Assembly (NCBI RefSeq): GCF_013055795.1
Contig: NZ_JABETO010000004.1
Location: 62,001-126,000 of the forward strand
Direction: 5' to 3'
DNA from: Streptomyces sp. I05A-00742
GTDB lineage: Bacteria; Actinomycetota; Actinomycetes; Streptomycetales; Streptomycetaceae
DNA: 64,000 bases
In this document: piece after piece, positions 16,086 to 26,745 of the stretch
Numbering within the stretch: position 1 is the stretch's first letter
Layout of the letters: each line of letters begins with the position of its first letter
The notes under the pieces: generated by a model
What the model saw: the letters and a program-made list of their open reading frames with translations, nothing else
Database searches by the model: none
What the model was told of the DNA's origin: nothing
Position numbers and translations under genes: made by a program

Positions 16086-19000
16086 CTAGCCGATCCCCCA
16101 CCTGGCCTCCAGGGCGGCGATCGCCGCCTCGTCCAGGGTCACGAGCGGGAAGTCGGACGGCGTGTGCCCGCCCGCGTCCGCCCGGTCGAGCCGGCCGGCC
16201 AGGAACTCCAGCGCCTCCCGCCACGCCCCGGCGGACGCCACCGCGTCCGGGGCGGCGTCGCCGGTCCGGTGGGCCGTCAGCGTCAGCCCGTGGTCCGGCC
16301 CGGCCGCCCGCACGGTCAGGTGCAGCGGCCCGCGCGCCGGTACGGGCGGCGGTGACGGCCATTCATCGGCCGGCGCCGGGGCCCAGTCGTCCGTGCCGGG
16401 TGCGAGGCGGTGGGGCGGGAGGCCGACGGAGAGGTACGCGTCGGGGGCGCCGGTCGTGCCGGGGGCCGAGCGCACCGCCTCCTTGACCCGCTTGAGCAGG
16501 AGGTCGTGGTCCTCCGGTCGGTGCGGGCCCGCGGGCAGCCGGACGGTGACGTCGCGGCCGAAGCAGCCGACGGTGCCGGTGTACGCGCCCCGGTCGGAGC
16601 GGGTGACGCCGACGGCGGTCCCGGGCGACGCCAGGGCGAGCCCGGTGAGCAGCACGTCGTCGAGAGTGGTGTGGAACCGCCCGGCGATCCGCGCGAGGGT
16701 GCGGGCGACGGCCGGGGAGGCCAGTTCGGCCGTCTCCCCCGCGCCTTCGGGCTCCCCCCCGCCTTTGGGCTCCCCCGCGCCTTCCGGCTCCCCCGCACCG
16801 GCGGCCGGGGAACGGACGACGTCCGCCGCCCCCCTCGCCCACCGGGCGAACGCCGCTGGCTCCGGGCCGAGTTCGCCGCCCTCGGCCGCCACGGCCAGGT
16901 CGTCGGCAAGCAGGGCCAGCGAGTCCTCGTCGGCCGCCAGCGGATGGACGGTGAGCAGCAGCCGGCCGGGGGCGCGGTCGCCGCGGTCCCACCAGAGCGC
17001 GTCGAGCAGGATGCCGCGCTCCGGGGCGAGCCGGTGCCGGGCGGCGTCGGCCGCGGCCGCCATGTCCAGCGCCTCGCCGGTGACGCGGGTCGGCGGGCCA
17101 CCCGCGTGCCCCGGGGCGGCGGGGCGGAGGCCGCCGGGGGTGAGGGTGGAGCGCAGGACGGCGTGCCGGTCGAGGACGCTGCGCAGGGCCGTGGCCAGCC
17201 GTTCCTCGGTGAGTCCGGCCGGGACCCGCAACAGGACCGTGCGGGCGGGTGCTCCGTCGGAGACCAGGCGCCGCATGTGGGGGGTGAGCGGGACGAGCCC
17301 CCCGTCACCGTCACCCTCCTCGGCGTCGCCGGCGGCCGCCGCGAGTGCCGTGACGGTCTGGTGCCGGAAGACGTCCCAGGGCGAGACCGGCAGGCCGGCG
17401 GCGGTGGCGCGCCCGGCGAGCTGGATGGCGATGATGCTGTCGCCGCCCAGGGCGAAGAAGCTGTCGCGCACGCCGACTTCGGGGAGGCCGAGGACCTGGG
17501 CGAACAGGGCGGCGAGCCGTTCCTCCGCCGGGGTGGACGGCCGGTCGTCGCCGACCTGCCCCGCGAAGTCGGGGGCGGGCAGGGCGCGGCGGTCGGCCTT
17601 GCCGCTGGGGGTCAGGGGCAGGGCGCCGAGGAGCACGACGGCGGCCGGGACCATGTAGTCGGGCAGCAGTCCGCGCAGGTGCTCGCGGAGCGCCGCGGCG
17701 TCGGCGGCGGCTCCCGGGCGGAGCACGGCGTAGGCCGCCAACTGCTTGCCCGCCGTGGGGTGTTCGTGCACGCCGACGGCGGCCCGTGCCACGTCGGCGT
17801 GGGTCGTGAGCGCGGCCTCGATCTCGGCGGGCTCGATGCGGAAGCCGCGAATCTTCACCTGGTCGTCGGCCCGGCCCAGGTACTCCAGGCGGCCGTCGGA
17901 GCGGGCCCTGACCAGGTCGCCGGTGCGGTACATGCGGGTGCCGGGCGGGCCGAAGGGGTCGGCGACGAACCGTCCGGAGGTGAGCGCGGGGCGGCGCAGG
18001 TAGCCGCGGGCGAGCCCGGCGCCCGCGAGGTACAGCTCGCCGGTGCCGCCGGGCGGGACGGGTTGCAGGCCGGCGTCCAGGACGTAGGCGGAGGTGTTCC
18101 ACAGCGGTCTGCCGATGACCGGGTCGGCGTCGGTGACGTCGGCGTACAGGCTGTCGGCGCTGACCTCGGACGAGCCGTACAGGTTGATCAGCCGGGCGTG
18201 CGGGAACGCCTCGGCGAACGCCCCGGCCACCTCCGGCGTCAGGGCCTCGCCGCTGCTGATCCAGGTGTCGCAGCCGGCGAACAGGGCGCGTTCGGCGGGC
18301 GGCAGGGCGGTGACGGCGGCGAGCAGGCTGGGGACGACGGTGAGGCGGGTGGCCCGGTGCTCGTGGACGAGGGCGGCCAGCTGCGGCAGGCTCCTGGCCG
18401 CGATCCGGTCGGCGAGCACGACCGTGCCGCCGTGCAGCAGCGGGCCGAGGAGTTCGCCGGTCCCGTCGAGGAAGCTCAGGGACGTCTTGGCGCAGACCGG
18501 GGTGCCGGGCCGCCAGGGGTGGCGGTCGTGGAACCAGGCGAGCCGGTTGACGAGGCCGCGGTGCACACCGACGACGCCCTTGGGGGCGCCGGTGGAGCCG
18601 GAGGTGTAGATCACGTAGGCGGGGCTGAGCGGCGTGGCCCGGGGGCCGTCGGGCGGGCTGCCGGGGTCCTGGGCGGCGAGTTCGGCGCGCACGGCGGGGT
18701 CGTCGAGGACGAGCGGGGCGCCGGGGCCGGCTGCGGGCAGGCCGACGTCGGAGGTGGTGACCAGCAGCGCCGGGCGGGCGTCGCGCCGGACGGCGGCGGT
18801 CCGTTCGGCGGGGTAGTCGGGGTCCAGCGGCAGGTAGGCGGCGCCCGTCTTGAGGACGGCGAGGACGGCGACGACCATGTCCGCGGTGCGGTGCAGGGCG
18901 ATCGCGACCAGGGTCTCGGGGGCCGCGCCCCGGGCGGCGAGCAGGCGGGACAGCCGGTTGGCTCGGGCGTCGAGCTCGGTGTAGGTGAGCCGTTCGCCGT

Positions 19001-20579
19001 CGGCGACGAGGGCGGTGGCGCCGGGCGCCCGGGCCACCTGGCGTCCGAACAGATCCCCCAGGGTGGCGTCGGGGAACGGGTGGGAGGTGGCGTTCCACTC
19101 CTCCAGCACCCGCCGGTGTTCGTCGGCGTCGAGCAGCGGCGCCCGCCGGACCGGCCGGTCCGGCTCGGTGAGCAGTCCTTCCAGCAGCGTCTCGAAGTGC
19201 CGCAGCAGGCCGGCGACGGTCTCCTGCCGGAACAGGTCGGTGCGGTAGGTGGCTTCGAGGGCGAGGCGGTCGCCGGTGGCGACGGCGGCGAGGGTCAGCT
19301 CGAACTGGCTGGTGCCGTTGGTCACCGGGCGGGGACGGACGGCGAGGCCGGGCAGCGCGAAGGTGTCGAACGCCTCGGTCCGCAGCAGGAACATGACGTC
19401 GAAGGGGGTGACCCGGCTGGAGGTCCGCCGGGGGCGCAGTTCCTGGAGGACGTGTTCGAAGGGCAGGTCCTGGTGTGCGTAGGCCTCGGTGCAGCGGTCC
19501 CGGACGTGGGCGACCAGTTCGGTGAAGGTGGGGTCGCCGTCCAGGCGGGTGCGCAGCAGCAGGGTGTTGTCGAAGTTGCCGACGACGGACTCGTACTCGG
19601 CGCGGTCGCGGTTCATCGCCGGGGTGCCGACGGCGATGTCGCGGCTGCCGGTGTGCCGGTGCAGGAGCACGGTGACGGCGGCGAACAGCACCATGAACGG
19701 GGTGGCTCCCCGCTCGCGGGCGAAGGTCCGCAGGCGGGCGGCCAGCCGGTCCGGGAGCGGGCGTCCGGCGGTGGCGCCGTCGTCGTGGGCGTCGGCGGTG
19801 CGCGGGAAGTCGGTGGGCAGGGCGACGGGGTCGGGCCAGGGGTCGAGGAGGCCTCGCCAGTGGTCGAGGCGGGGCCGGATCCGCTCGGGCGTCAGGTTCT
19901 CCCGCTCCCGGCGGGCGAACGCCGCGTACTGGGCGGCGGGGGCGGGCGCGGGCCCGCCGTCGCCGGTGCGTCGCCGGTAGCAGACGGTGAGGTCGCGCAG
20001 CAGGACCTCCCAGCTGCCCTCGTCGACGGCGATGTGGTGGGCGACGAGGACTAACAGGTGCTCCTCGTCGGCGGTACGGAACAGGGCTGCCCGCAGGGGG
20101 AGTTCGGCGGCGAGGTCGAACGGGCGGCGGCCGAGGTCGCGGGCCCGCCGTTCGGCCTCCGCCTGCCGGAGTTCCGGTGCGAGGCCGGTCAGGTCGGTGA
20201 CGGGCGCGGGGACGGGCCGGCCGGTGAGGACGGCCTGGGCGAGGGTGCCGTCGGGTTCCTCGCGGTGCGTGGTGCGGAGGACGTGGTGGCGGTCGGCGAC
20301 GTCGGTGAGCGCCCCGGCGAGGGCGTCGGTGTCCAGGGGGCCGGTGATGTCGAAGGCGAGTGTGAGGTTGTAGGCGGCGGTGTCCGGGCCGAGGTTCTGG
20401 AGGGCCCACATGCGGCGCTGGGCGGCGGACGGTCCGGGGGCGGACTCGGGGGCCGGGTCCGGGCCGGGCGTGGCGGGGGTGGCGGTCCGGGTGAGTCCGC
20501 GCTCGGCCAGGCGGCGGCGCAGCAGGGCGCGCTTGCGCTCCGCGAGCAGTTCGGCGTCGGTGGCCGGCTGGTCAGACAC
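16086..20579 (-). CDS. Non-ribosomal peptide synthetase C-A-PCP plus degenerate terminal domain (NRPS1)
   Basis: A 1497-residue module. Condensation domain at about 50-470, with [10 protein letters not shown] where Glu replaces the usual Gly after the catalytic Asp. Adenylation domain at about 505-1000 with [14 protein letters not shown] and YRTGDLV. Carrier with LGGDSI near 1065. A terminal region at about 1095-1490 is related to condensation/epimerization domains, but its active-site motif reads VHPLAADE, so the second His is Pro. It also carries a low-complexity [12 protein letters not shown] insertion. No thioesterase follows. By-eye alignment to GrsA suggests pocket residues D, G, T, I, S, L, A, D; I cannot name the substrate. 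The GTG start overlaps the aldehyde dehydrogenase stop by 8 bases. Confidence 0.9.
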   Translation of the reverse strand: MSDQPATDAELLAERKRALLRRRLAERGLTRTATPATPGPDPAPESAPGPSAAQRRMWALQNLGPDTAAYNLTLAFDITGPLDTDALAGALTDVADRHHVLRTTHREEPDGTLAQAVLTGRPVPAPVTDLTGLAPELRQAEAERRARDLGRRPFDLAAELPLRAALFRTADEEHLLVLVAHHIAVDEGSWEVLLRDLTVCYRRRTGDGGPAPAPAAQYAAFARRERENLTPERIRPRLDHWRGLLDPWPDPVALPTDFPRTADAHDDGATAGRPLPDRLAARLRTFARERGATPFMVLFAAVTVLLHRHTGSRDIAVGTPAMNRDRAEYESVVGNFDNTLLLRTRLDGDPTFTELVAHVRDRCTEAYAHQDLPFEHVLQELRPRRTSSRVTPFDVMFLLRTEAFDTFALPGLAVRPRPVTNGTSQFELTLAAVATGDRLALEATYRTDLFRQETVAGLLRHFETLLEGLLTEPDRPVRRAPLLDADEHRRVLEEWNATSHPFPDATLGDLFGRQVARAPGATALVADGERLTYTELDARANRLSRLLAARGAAPETLVAIALHRTADMVVAVLAVLKTGAAYLPLDPDYPAERTAAVRRDARPALLVTTSDVGLPAAGPGAPLVLDDPAVRAELAAQDPGSPPDGPRATPLSPAYVIYTSGSTGAPKGVVGVHRGLVNRLAWFHDRHPWRPGTPVCAKTSLSFLDGTGELLGPLLHGGTVVLADRIAARSLPQLAALVHEHRATRLTVVPSLLAAVTALPPAERALFAGCDTWISSGEALTPEVAGAFAEAFPHARLINLYGSSEVSADSLYADVTDADPVIGRPLWNTSAYVLDAGLQPVPPGGTGELYLAGAGLARGYLRRPALTSGRFVADPFGPPGTRMYRTGDLVRARSDGRLEYLGRADDQVKIRGFRIEPAEIEAALTTHADVARAAVGVHEHPTAGKQLAAYAVLRPGAAADAAALREHLRGLLPDYMVPAAVVLLGALPLTPSGKADRRALPAPDFAGQVGDDRPSTPAEERLAALFAQVLGLPEVGVRDSFFALGGDSIIAIQLAGRATAAGLPVSPWDVFRHQTVTALAAAAGDAEEGDGDGGLVPLTPHMRRLVSDGAPARTVLLRVPAGLTEERLATALRSVLDRHAVLRSTLTPGGLRPAAPGHAGGPPTRVTGEALDMAAAADAARHRLAPERGILLDALWWDRGDRAPGRLLLTVHPLAADEDSLALLADDLAVAAEGGELGPEPAAFARWARGAADVVRSPAAGAGEPEGAGEPKGGGEPEGAGETAELASPAVARTLARIAGRFHTTLDDVLLTGLALASPGTAVGVTRSDRGAYTGTVGCFGRDVTVRLPAGPHRPEDHDLLLKRVKEAVRSAPGTTGAPDAYLSVGLPPHRLAPGTDDWAPAPADEWPSPPPVPARGPLHLTVRAAGPDHGLTLTAHRTGDAAPDAVASAGAWREALEFLAGRLDRADAGGHTPSDFPLVTLDEAAIAALEARWGIG

Positions 20580-22029
20580 GGTACGTGGGGCCTTCCTCGC
20601 GGGTGCCGCCCTCGGCGGGCGGGGTCGATGCGGTCTCCCAGTGGCGGCCGAAGAGCAGCCGCTCGTCCGGCAGTACGGCGGGGACGGGCCGGGAGACGAC
20701 GGTGTGGTTGAGGAAGTGCCGCCAGGTGATGTTCCCGGACCCGCCGGTGCCGCCCCAGCTGCCGCCGGAGAGGGTGGTGGTGAACGGCACTCCGCTGCTG
20801 AAGCTGCCGGTGTTGGTCATGGTCGACTGGTTGACGACGACCCGGCAGGTGGGGATGCGGTCGGCGAGGAGCGCCACGCGGTCGTCGCGCGTGGTGTGGA
20901 TGCCGCAGCTGTGGCCCCGGCCGCAGCGGTCGAGGATGCCCTCGACCAGGGTCACGGCCCGGTCGAAGTCGTCGTAGACGGCGAGGGTGAGCAGCGGGGC
21001 GATCTTCTCGCGGAGGACGGGGTCGTCCCGGTCGGGGTCGGGGCAGTCGAGCACGAGGACGGTGGCCTTGCCGGCGTCCGTGATCCCGGCGGCCTCGGCG
21101 ATGACGGCGGCCGGCCGGCCGATCAGTTCGCGGTCGAGCGTCTCGCCGTCCGGCCAGAGCGCGGCGCGGATCCGGGCGGTTCCGGGGCCGTCGCAGAAGT
21201 GGGCGCCGCGCCGGGCGAGTTCGGCGCGGAAGCGGCCGGCGACCGAGCGGTGGACGAGGACGTTGCTCTCCGACGAGCAGGAGGTGCCGTTGTTGTAGGC
21301 GGCGCCGGTGGCGATCTCCTCGGCGGCGGCGGCGAGATCGGCGGTCTCGTCCACGAGGACCGTCGGGTTGCCGACTCCCGCGCCCAGGGCGGGCGTTCCG
21401 CTCTCGTGGGCGCGGCGTACGGTGCCGGGGCCGCCGATGGCGACGACCTGGTCGGCCGCGCGCATCAGGGCGGTGCCGGCCGCGCGGCCGGTGACCTCCA
21501 GGCACTGGAGGAGGTCGGGTGGCGCGCCGGCGGCCGAGAGGGCTTCGCGCATGATCCGGACGACCTCGCGGGCGGTGGTGTGGGCGCGGGGGTTGGGGGT
21601 GAAGACGGCGGCGTTGCGGGTCTTCAGCATGGGCAGGGCGTTGCAGACGATCCCGGGGCCGGGCGCGGTGGCGGGGCTGGCCACCGCGATGACGCCCATC
21701 GGCTTGGCGATCCTGGTCAGTCCGAGTTCGGGCAGTTCCTCGACGACGCCGACGGTGCGGACGCCGTGCAGGTCGCGGAGGACGCCGAGGACGCGGCGGC
21801 GCTGCATGGCGTACAGGTGCTCGGTGTCGCCGAGGCGGGTGTCGCGCCGGCTGAGCCGGGCGATGTGGCGGGCGTTGTCCTCGCGGAAGCACTGCCAGGC
21901 GACGGCGGCGACGATGTCGTCGACACGGTCCTGGGGCCAGGAGGCGAACTCCCGCTGTGCGGCGCGGGCGCGGCGCACGGCGGCGTCGACGGCCGTGGTG
22001 GTGGAGTGGGGGCCGGCCTGGGGGGCCAT
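20572..22029 (-). CDS. Acylating-type aldehyde dehydrogenase
   Basis: A 485-residue aldehyde dehydrogenase of the CoA-acylating group (AdhE N-terminal, sulfoacetaldehyde and succinate-semialdehyde dehydrogenase relatives). The nucleophile is Cys251 in [13 protein letters not shown], corresponding to CASEQSV of Adh[12 protein letters not shown] and the P-rich NPRAH segment are also family-like. These enzymes interconvert acyl thioesters and aldehydes with NAD(P)H. Lying between two NRPS genes, with an 8-base overlap onto NRPS1 and an AGGAGA ribosome site, it belongs to the pathway. It could make an aldehyde precursor, or reductively release a carrier- or CoA-bound chain. The second role is inference. 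Confidence 0.82.
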   Translation of the reverse strand: MAPQAGPHSTTTAVDAAVRRARAAQREFASWPQDRVDDIVAAVAWQCFREDNARHIARLSRRDTRLGDTEHLYAMQRRRVLGVLRDLHGVRTVGVVEELPELGLTRIAKPMGVIAVASPATAPGPGIVCNALPMLKTRNAAVFTPNPRAHTTAREVVRIMREALSAAGAPPDLLQCLEVTGRAAGTALMRAADQVVAIGGPGTVRRAHESGTPALGAGVGNPTVLVDETADLAAAAEEIATGAAYNNGTSCSSESNVLVHRSVAGRFRAELARRGAHFCDGPGTARIRAALWPDGETLDRELIGRPAAVIAEAAGITDAGKATVLVLDCPDPDRDDPVLREKIAPLLTLAVYDDFDRAVTLVEGILDRCGRGHSCGIHTTRDDRVALLADRIPTCRVVVNQSTMTNTGSFSSGVPFTTTLSGGSWGGTGGSGNITWRHFLNHTVVSRPVPAVLPDERLLFGRHWETASTPPAEGGTREEGPTYRV

Positions 22030-22114
22030 GGTGGTCTCCTGTGGGGAAGGGTGGGGGGCGGGGCCGCGCGGCGGCCCGTTCGCGTCCGGTGGTGGCGAGG
22101 CCGGGCGGGGCCTG

Positions 22115-25100
22115 TTACTCGGGTCCTTCCACGTGCGGACTCAGCGCCTCCAGCGCCCGGAACCACAGGTCGGCCAGTTCCTCGACGGCCCGTTCGGGCA
22201 GCAGCGCCTCCGGCCAGGACCAGCGCACGTGCAGTTCGGGGCCGTCCGCCCGCTGGAGCGCGTACGCGTTGACGTCCAGGGCGTAGCTCACCGGCATCGC
22301 GGGGTCGGCGGCGTCGCTGAACCCGGCCGCCTCCTCGGCGAGCGCGAACTCGCCGTCCGCCGTCTCGCCGGTGGCGAACCGGCCCAGGTAGTTGAACTCG
22401 ATCTCCGGCTGGGGCAGGGCGGCCAGGGCCGGTCCCGCCTCCGGGTCGAGGTGGCGCAGCAGTCCGTGGCCGATGCCGTGGTCGGGGACGGTCCGCAGCC
22501 GGTCGCGGACGGCCCGGACGACGTCGGCGAGCGGTGCGCCGCCGGCCAGGGCCGCGGCGGTGTCGACGGGGCCGGGGTCGAGGCGGACGGGGTGGACGGT
22601 GGTGAACCAGCCCACCGTGCGGGAGAGGTCCGCGCCGGGGACGAGCTGGTCCTCGCGGCCGTGTCCTTCGAGGGCGACCAGGACCGCGCGCCGCGCGGGG
22701 TCGGCCCCGGCGCGTTCGCGCCAGACGGTGAGGGCGAGGGAGAGGGCGGCGAGCAGGACGTCGTTGACGGAGGCGTCATGGGCGGCGGGTGCCTCGGTGA
22801 GCAGCCGGCCGGCGCGGTCCGGGGGCAGGGTGCGGTGGACGTGCCGGAGGGTGCCCTTGGTGTCGCGTGCGGGGTCCCGTGCCAGGCCCGGGAGCAGGGG
22901 TTCGGCGCCGGTGGACATGGCGGTCCAGAGCGGGAGTTCGGGCCGCCGGGCGCCGGAGGACGCGTGCTCGGCCAGGCCGCGGGCCCAGTGCCGGAACGAG
23001 GTGCGGACCGGTTCGGGCTCCGGCGCGCCGTCCGCCGCCGCGCGGCAGGCGGCGGCGAGGTCGGGCAGCAGGACGCGCCAGGAGACGCCGTCCACGACGA
23101 GGTGGTGGCCGAGGACGAGCAGCCGGGCGTCCGCCGGGTCGTCCGTGTCGAGGCGGACCAGCTGGAACACGACGCCGGCGGCGGGGTCGAAGCGGCCGAG
23201 GGCGGCCTCGTACTCGGCGGCGAGCAGGTCCCGCGCGGCGTCGGCGGGCAGCCCGGTGGCGTCCACCCGCCGGACCACGTCCGCCGCGCGGACGGCGCCG
23301 GCGGGCCGGGTCTCCAGCAGTCCGCGGGCCTCGTCGAAGCGGGCGCGCAGCATGTCGTGCCGGTCGAGGAGGGCCTGGACGGCGGTGAGCAGGTGGTCGT
23401 GGGCGAGGCCGGCCGGGAGGCGGAGGAGGTTGCCCTGGGAGTAGCGGCCGATGGGGCCGCCGGTGCCGTTGAGCCAGTGGACGATGGGGGTGAGCGGGAT
23501 CGTTCCGGTGCCCTCGTCGTCGCCGGCCGGGCCGTCCTCGGCGGCGGTCGCGGTGGCGGCCAGGGCGGCGACGGTCGGTGCGGTGAAGACGTCCTTGGGC
23601 GAGATCGCCAGTCCCGCGGCGCGGGCGCGGCCGGTGAGCTGGATGGAGACGATGCTGTCGCCGCCGAGTTCGAAGAAGTTGTCCTCGGCGCCCACCTCGT
23701 CCACGCCGAGGAGGTCGGCCATCAGGGCGCAGAGCAGCTTCTCGCGGGGGGTGCCCGGGGGCCGTGAGCCCGTCGTGGCGGCGGCCGGTACGGGGAGGGC
23801 GGCCCGGTCGAGCTTCCCGTGGGGGGTGAGCGGGAGTTCGGGGAGGACGGCGACCGCGGCGGGGACCATATGGCCGGGCAGGGTGCCGGCGAGGAAGTCC
23901 CGCAGCTCCGCCGGGCGGGGGTCGGCGCCGACGGCGGGGACGGCGTAGCCGAGGAGCCGTCTGACGCCGGGGCGGTCCTCACGGACGACCACGACGGCCC
24001 GGTCGACGGCGGGGTGGGCGGCGAGGGCGCTCTCGACCTCGCCCGGCTCCACCCGGAAGCCGCGGATCTTCACCTGGTCGTCGGTGCGGCCGGCGAAGTC
24101 GAGCTGTCCGTCGGCCGTCCACCGCACCACGTCGCCGGTGCGGTACATACGGGTGCCGGGCGGGCCGAAGGGGTCGGCGACGAAGCGTCCCGCGGTGACG
24201 CCGGGGCGGCGCAGGTAGCCGCGGGCGAGACCGTTGCCCGCCAGGTACAGCTCGCCGTCGACGCCGGGCGGCACGGGCCGGAGGAAGGCGTCGAGCACGT
24301 AGGCGCGGGTGTTGCCGATGGGCCGTCCGATGACCGGTCTCGGGCTGTCGCGGGTCTCGGCGACGACGGTGTCGACCGTGCACTCGGTGGGCCCGTAGAA
24401 GTTGTACGTGCGGGTGTCCGGCAGTCCGCGCAGCTGCTGCCACATGGCGTCGGGAACGGCCTCGCCGCCCACGCCGAGCCCGGCGAGCCGCGCGGGGCCT
24501 CCGCCGCCCGCGGCCAACTGGCCGTAGAAGGACGGCGACACCTCGATGAAGTCGATCCCGCGCTCCTCCAGCCAGGCCAGGTGCAGGGCGGGGTCGCGCC
24601 GGGTGTCCTCGTCCAGGATCTCGACGGTGTGCCCGTCGAAGAGGGCGATGAGCGGCTGCCAGGAGGCGTCGAAGGAGAACGACCAGCCGTGCCCGACGCG
24701 GAGCCGCCGGCCGGCCGCCTCGGCGGCGGGCCCGTACACCTGCCGCCGGTGGCTGGCCAGCAGGCCGACCACGTTGCGGTGGAGGGTGACGACGCCCTTG
24801 GGGTCGCCGGTGGAGCCGGAGGTGTAGATGACGTACGCGGGGTGGTCCGGGCGCAGCGGCCGGACGCGGTCGGCGTCGGTGGGGGCGTTGCCGGGGAGTT
24901 CGGTCAGGGCGGCGCGGAAGGCGGGGGCGTCGAGGGCGACGGTCCGCAGTCCTCCGGGGATCCCGGGGACGGGTGTGCCGGCGGTGAGCAGCAGCCGGGG
25001 CCGGGCGTCGGTGAGCATGTAGGTGACGCGCGCGGCCGGGTACTCGGGGTCGACGGGGACGTAGGCGGCGCCGGCCTTCTGGACGGCGAGCAGGGCGGTG

Positions 25101-26677
25101 ACGATGTCCAGGCCGCGGGGCAGGGCGAGGGCGACGACGTCCTCGGGGCCGATGCCCTCGCCGATGAGCCAGCGGGCGAGGCGGTTGGCGCGGGCGTCGA
25201 GCGCGGCGAAGGTCAGGGTCTCGCCGGCGAACCCGAGGGCGGGGGCGTCGGGCCGGGTGGCGACCTGTTCGGCGAGCAGGTCGGGGAGGGTGCGGTCCGG
25301 GACGTCGACGGCGGGGCCGCGGCCGCCGGTGAGCAGGGCGGCGCGTTCGTCGGCGCCGAGGATGTCGAGGCGTCCCACCGGCCGGTCGGGTTCCGCGAGG
25401 AAGGCGGTGAGGAGCCGTTCGAAGCGGTCGGCCAGCGTGCGGGCGGCGGGCAGGTCGAGCAGGTCGGGCTGGTACTCGAAGGAGACGGTCAGCCGGTCGT
25501 GCAGGAGCAGCGGGACGAGGGTCACCGGGTAGTGGGTGGCGTCCCGGTTGGCGAGGCCGTGGACTTCGAGGCCGCCGGCGGTGCGGGCGTTCTCCAGGCT
25601 CTCGGTGACGTCGGGGGCGTTCTCGAACACGATGAGGGTGTCGAAGAGTTCGCCCGTTCCGGCGGCGCGCTGGATGTCGGCGAGGCCGAGGTCGTGGTGG
25701 GGCAGGAGGGCGGCCTGTTCGGCCTGGAGGCGGGTGAGGAGGGCGGAGAGCGGTTCGGCGGCCCGCAGGGCGACGCGGACCGGCACGGTGTTGATGAACA
25801 GGCCGATCATCGATTCGACGCCGGGCAGGTCGGCGGGGCGTCCGGACACGGAGGAACCGAAGACGACGTCCTGACTGCCCGTCAACTTGCCGAGGAGTAC
25901 GGCCCAGAGGCCCTGTACCACGGTGTTGAGGGTCAGCCCGCGGCCCCGGGCGAGCTCACCGAGGCGGGCCGTGGTGGCCTCGTCCAGGGCCAGCGGGACG
26001 ACCTCGGGGGTCCGCGCCGCGCGGGTGCGGCCCGGTCCGTACAGCAGGGTGGGGCCGGGCAGCCCGGCGAGGGCGGTGCGCCAGGCCGCCTCGGCGGGCG
26101 CCTTGTCCAGGGCGGCGAGCCGGGCGAGGTGGTCGCGGTAGCGGCGGGGGGCCGGCAGGGCCTCCGGGTCGCCGCCCCGGGCGTGGAGTTCGACGAGTTC
26201 GCGGACGAGCAGCGGCACCGACCAGCCGTCGAGCAGGATGTGGTGGCTGTGCACGACGAGCCGGTGCAGCCGGTCGGCCAGCCGCACCAGCCGGAAGCGG
26301 ACGAGCGGCGGTTCGGTGAGGTCGAAGCGGCGGGCGCGGTCCTCGCGGAGGATCCGCTCCAGGGCGTCCTCCCGGCCCGCCGCGGAAAGTCCTGACAGGT
26401 CCGTCTCCTCCCAGACCGGCTCGACCTCCTTGGGCACGACCTGGACGGGCCGCGGGACGCCCTCGTTCCAGAAGGCGGCGCGCAGGTTGGGGTGGCGGTG
26501 CAGCAGGGCCGCGGCGGAGCGGCGCAGCACGCCGGGGTCCAGCGGGCCGCGCAGCTCCAGGATCAGCTGCATGGTGTAGACGTCGTGCGCGCTCTCGTCG
26601 AAGAGCGCCTGGAAGAGCAGCCCCTCCTGCAAGGGCGCGAGCGGCAGTACGTCCTCGATGCCCGGCCGCTTCGTCAT
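22115..26677 (-). CDS. Non-ribosomal peptide synthetase C-A-PCP-E (NRPS2)
   Basis: A 1520-residue module. The condensation domain (1-430) has an intact HHILLDGWS. The adenylation domain (about 460-960) has [14 protein letters not shown] and [11 protein letters not shown]. The carrier [10 protein letters not shown] is near 1020. An epimerization domain follows with [10 protein letters not shown] and EFNYLGRF, so the residue it loads should become D-configured. Pocket residues read by eye are D, A, Q, E, G, G, F, V, D; two acidic positions hint at a polar or basic side chain, possibly arginine-like, but this is weak. The start ATG is 68 bases after NRPS3. It should act after the Cy-containing NRPS3 and before NRPS1. 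Confidence 0.92.
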   Translation of the reverse strand: MTKRPGIEDVLPLAPLQEGLLFQALFDESAHDVYTMQLILELRGPLDPGVLRRSAAALLHRHPNLRAAFWNEGVPRPVQVVPKEVEPVWEETDLSGLSAAGREDALERILREDRARRFDLTEPPLVRFRLVRLADRLHRLVVHSHHILLDGWSVPLLVRELVELHARGGDPEALPAPRRYRDHLARLAALDKAPAEAAWRTALAGLPGPTLLYGPGRTRAARTPEVVPLALDEATTARLGELARGRGLTLNTVVQGLWAVLLGKLTGSQDVVFGSSVSGRPADLPGVESMIGLFINTVPVRVALRAAEPLSALLTRLQAEQAALLPHHDLGLADIQRAAGTGELFDTLIVFENAPDVTESLENARTAGGLEVHGLANRDATHYPVTLVPLLLHDRLTVSFEYQPDLLDLPAARTLADRFERLLTAFLAEPDRPVGRLDILGADERAALLTGGRGPAVDVPDRTLPDLLAEQVATRPDAPALGFAGETLTFAALDARANRLARWLIGEGIGPEDVVALALPRGLDIVTALLAVQKAGAAYVPVDPEYPAARVTYMLTDARPRLLLTAGTPVPGIPGGLRTVALDAPAFRAALTELPGNAPTDADRVRPLRPDHPAYVIYTSGSTGDPKGVVTLHRNVVGLLASHRRQVYGPAAEAAGRRLRVGHGWSFSFDASWQPLIALFDGHTVEILDEDTRRDPALHLAWLEERGIDFIEVSPSFYGQLAAGGGGPARLAGLGVGGEAVPDAMWQQLRGLPDTRTYNFYGPTECTVDTVVAETRDSPRPVIGRPIGNTRAYVLDAFLRPVPPGVDGELYLAGNGLARGYLRRPGVTAGRFVADPFGPPGTRMYRTGDVVRWTADGQLDFAGRTDDQVKIRGFRVEPGEVESALAAHPAVDRAVVVVREDRPGVRRLLGYAVPAVGADPRPAELRDFLAGTLPGHMVPAAVAVLPELPLTPHGKLDRAALPVPAAATTGSRPPGTPREKLLCALMADLLGVDEVGAEDNFFELGGDSIVSIQLTGRARAAGLAISPKDVFTAPTVAALAATATAAEDGPAGDDEGTGTIPLTPIVHWLNGTGGPIGRYSQGNLLRLPAGLAHDHLLTAVQALLDRHDMLRARFDEARGLLETRPAGAVRAADVVRRVDATGLPADAARDLLAAEYEAALGRFDPAAGVVFQLVRLDTDDPADARLLVLGHHLVVDGVSWRVLLPDLAAACRAAADGAPEPEPVRTSFRHWARGLAEHASSGARRPELPLWTAMSTGAEPLLPGLARDPARDTKGTLRHVHRTLPPDRAGRLLTEAPAAHDASVNDVLLAALSLALTVWRERAGADPARRAVLVALEGHGREDQLVPGADLSRTVGWFTTVHPVRLDPGPVDTAAALAGGAPLADVVRAVRDRLRTVPDHGIGHGLLRHLDPEAGPALAALPQPEIEFNYLGRFATGETADGEFALAEEAAGFSDAADPAMPVSYALDVNAYALQRADGPELHVRWSWPEALLPERAVEELADLWFRALEALSPHVEGPE

Positions 26678-26745
26678 GGGTCGTTCCCCTCGTTCCGTTC
26701 CCTGGCGTCCACCGGACGGGCACCGCGCGGGTGCCCGGGCCGGGA

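Noticed and set aside
23819..26395. Long plus-strand frame (858 codons) opposite NRPS2
   Set aside because: Gly/Val/Glu-rich antisense frame typical of high-GC coding DNA; all NRPS motifs are on the other strand.
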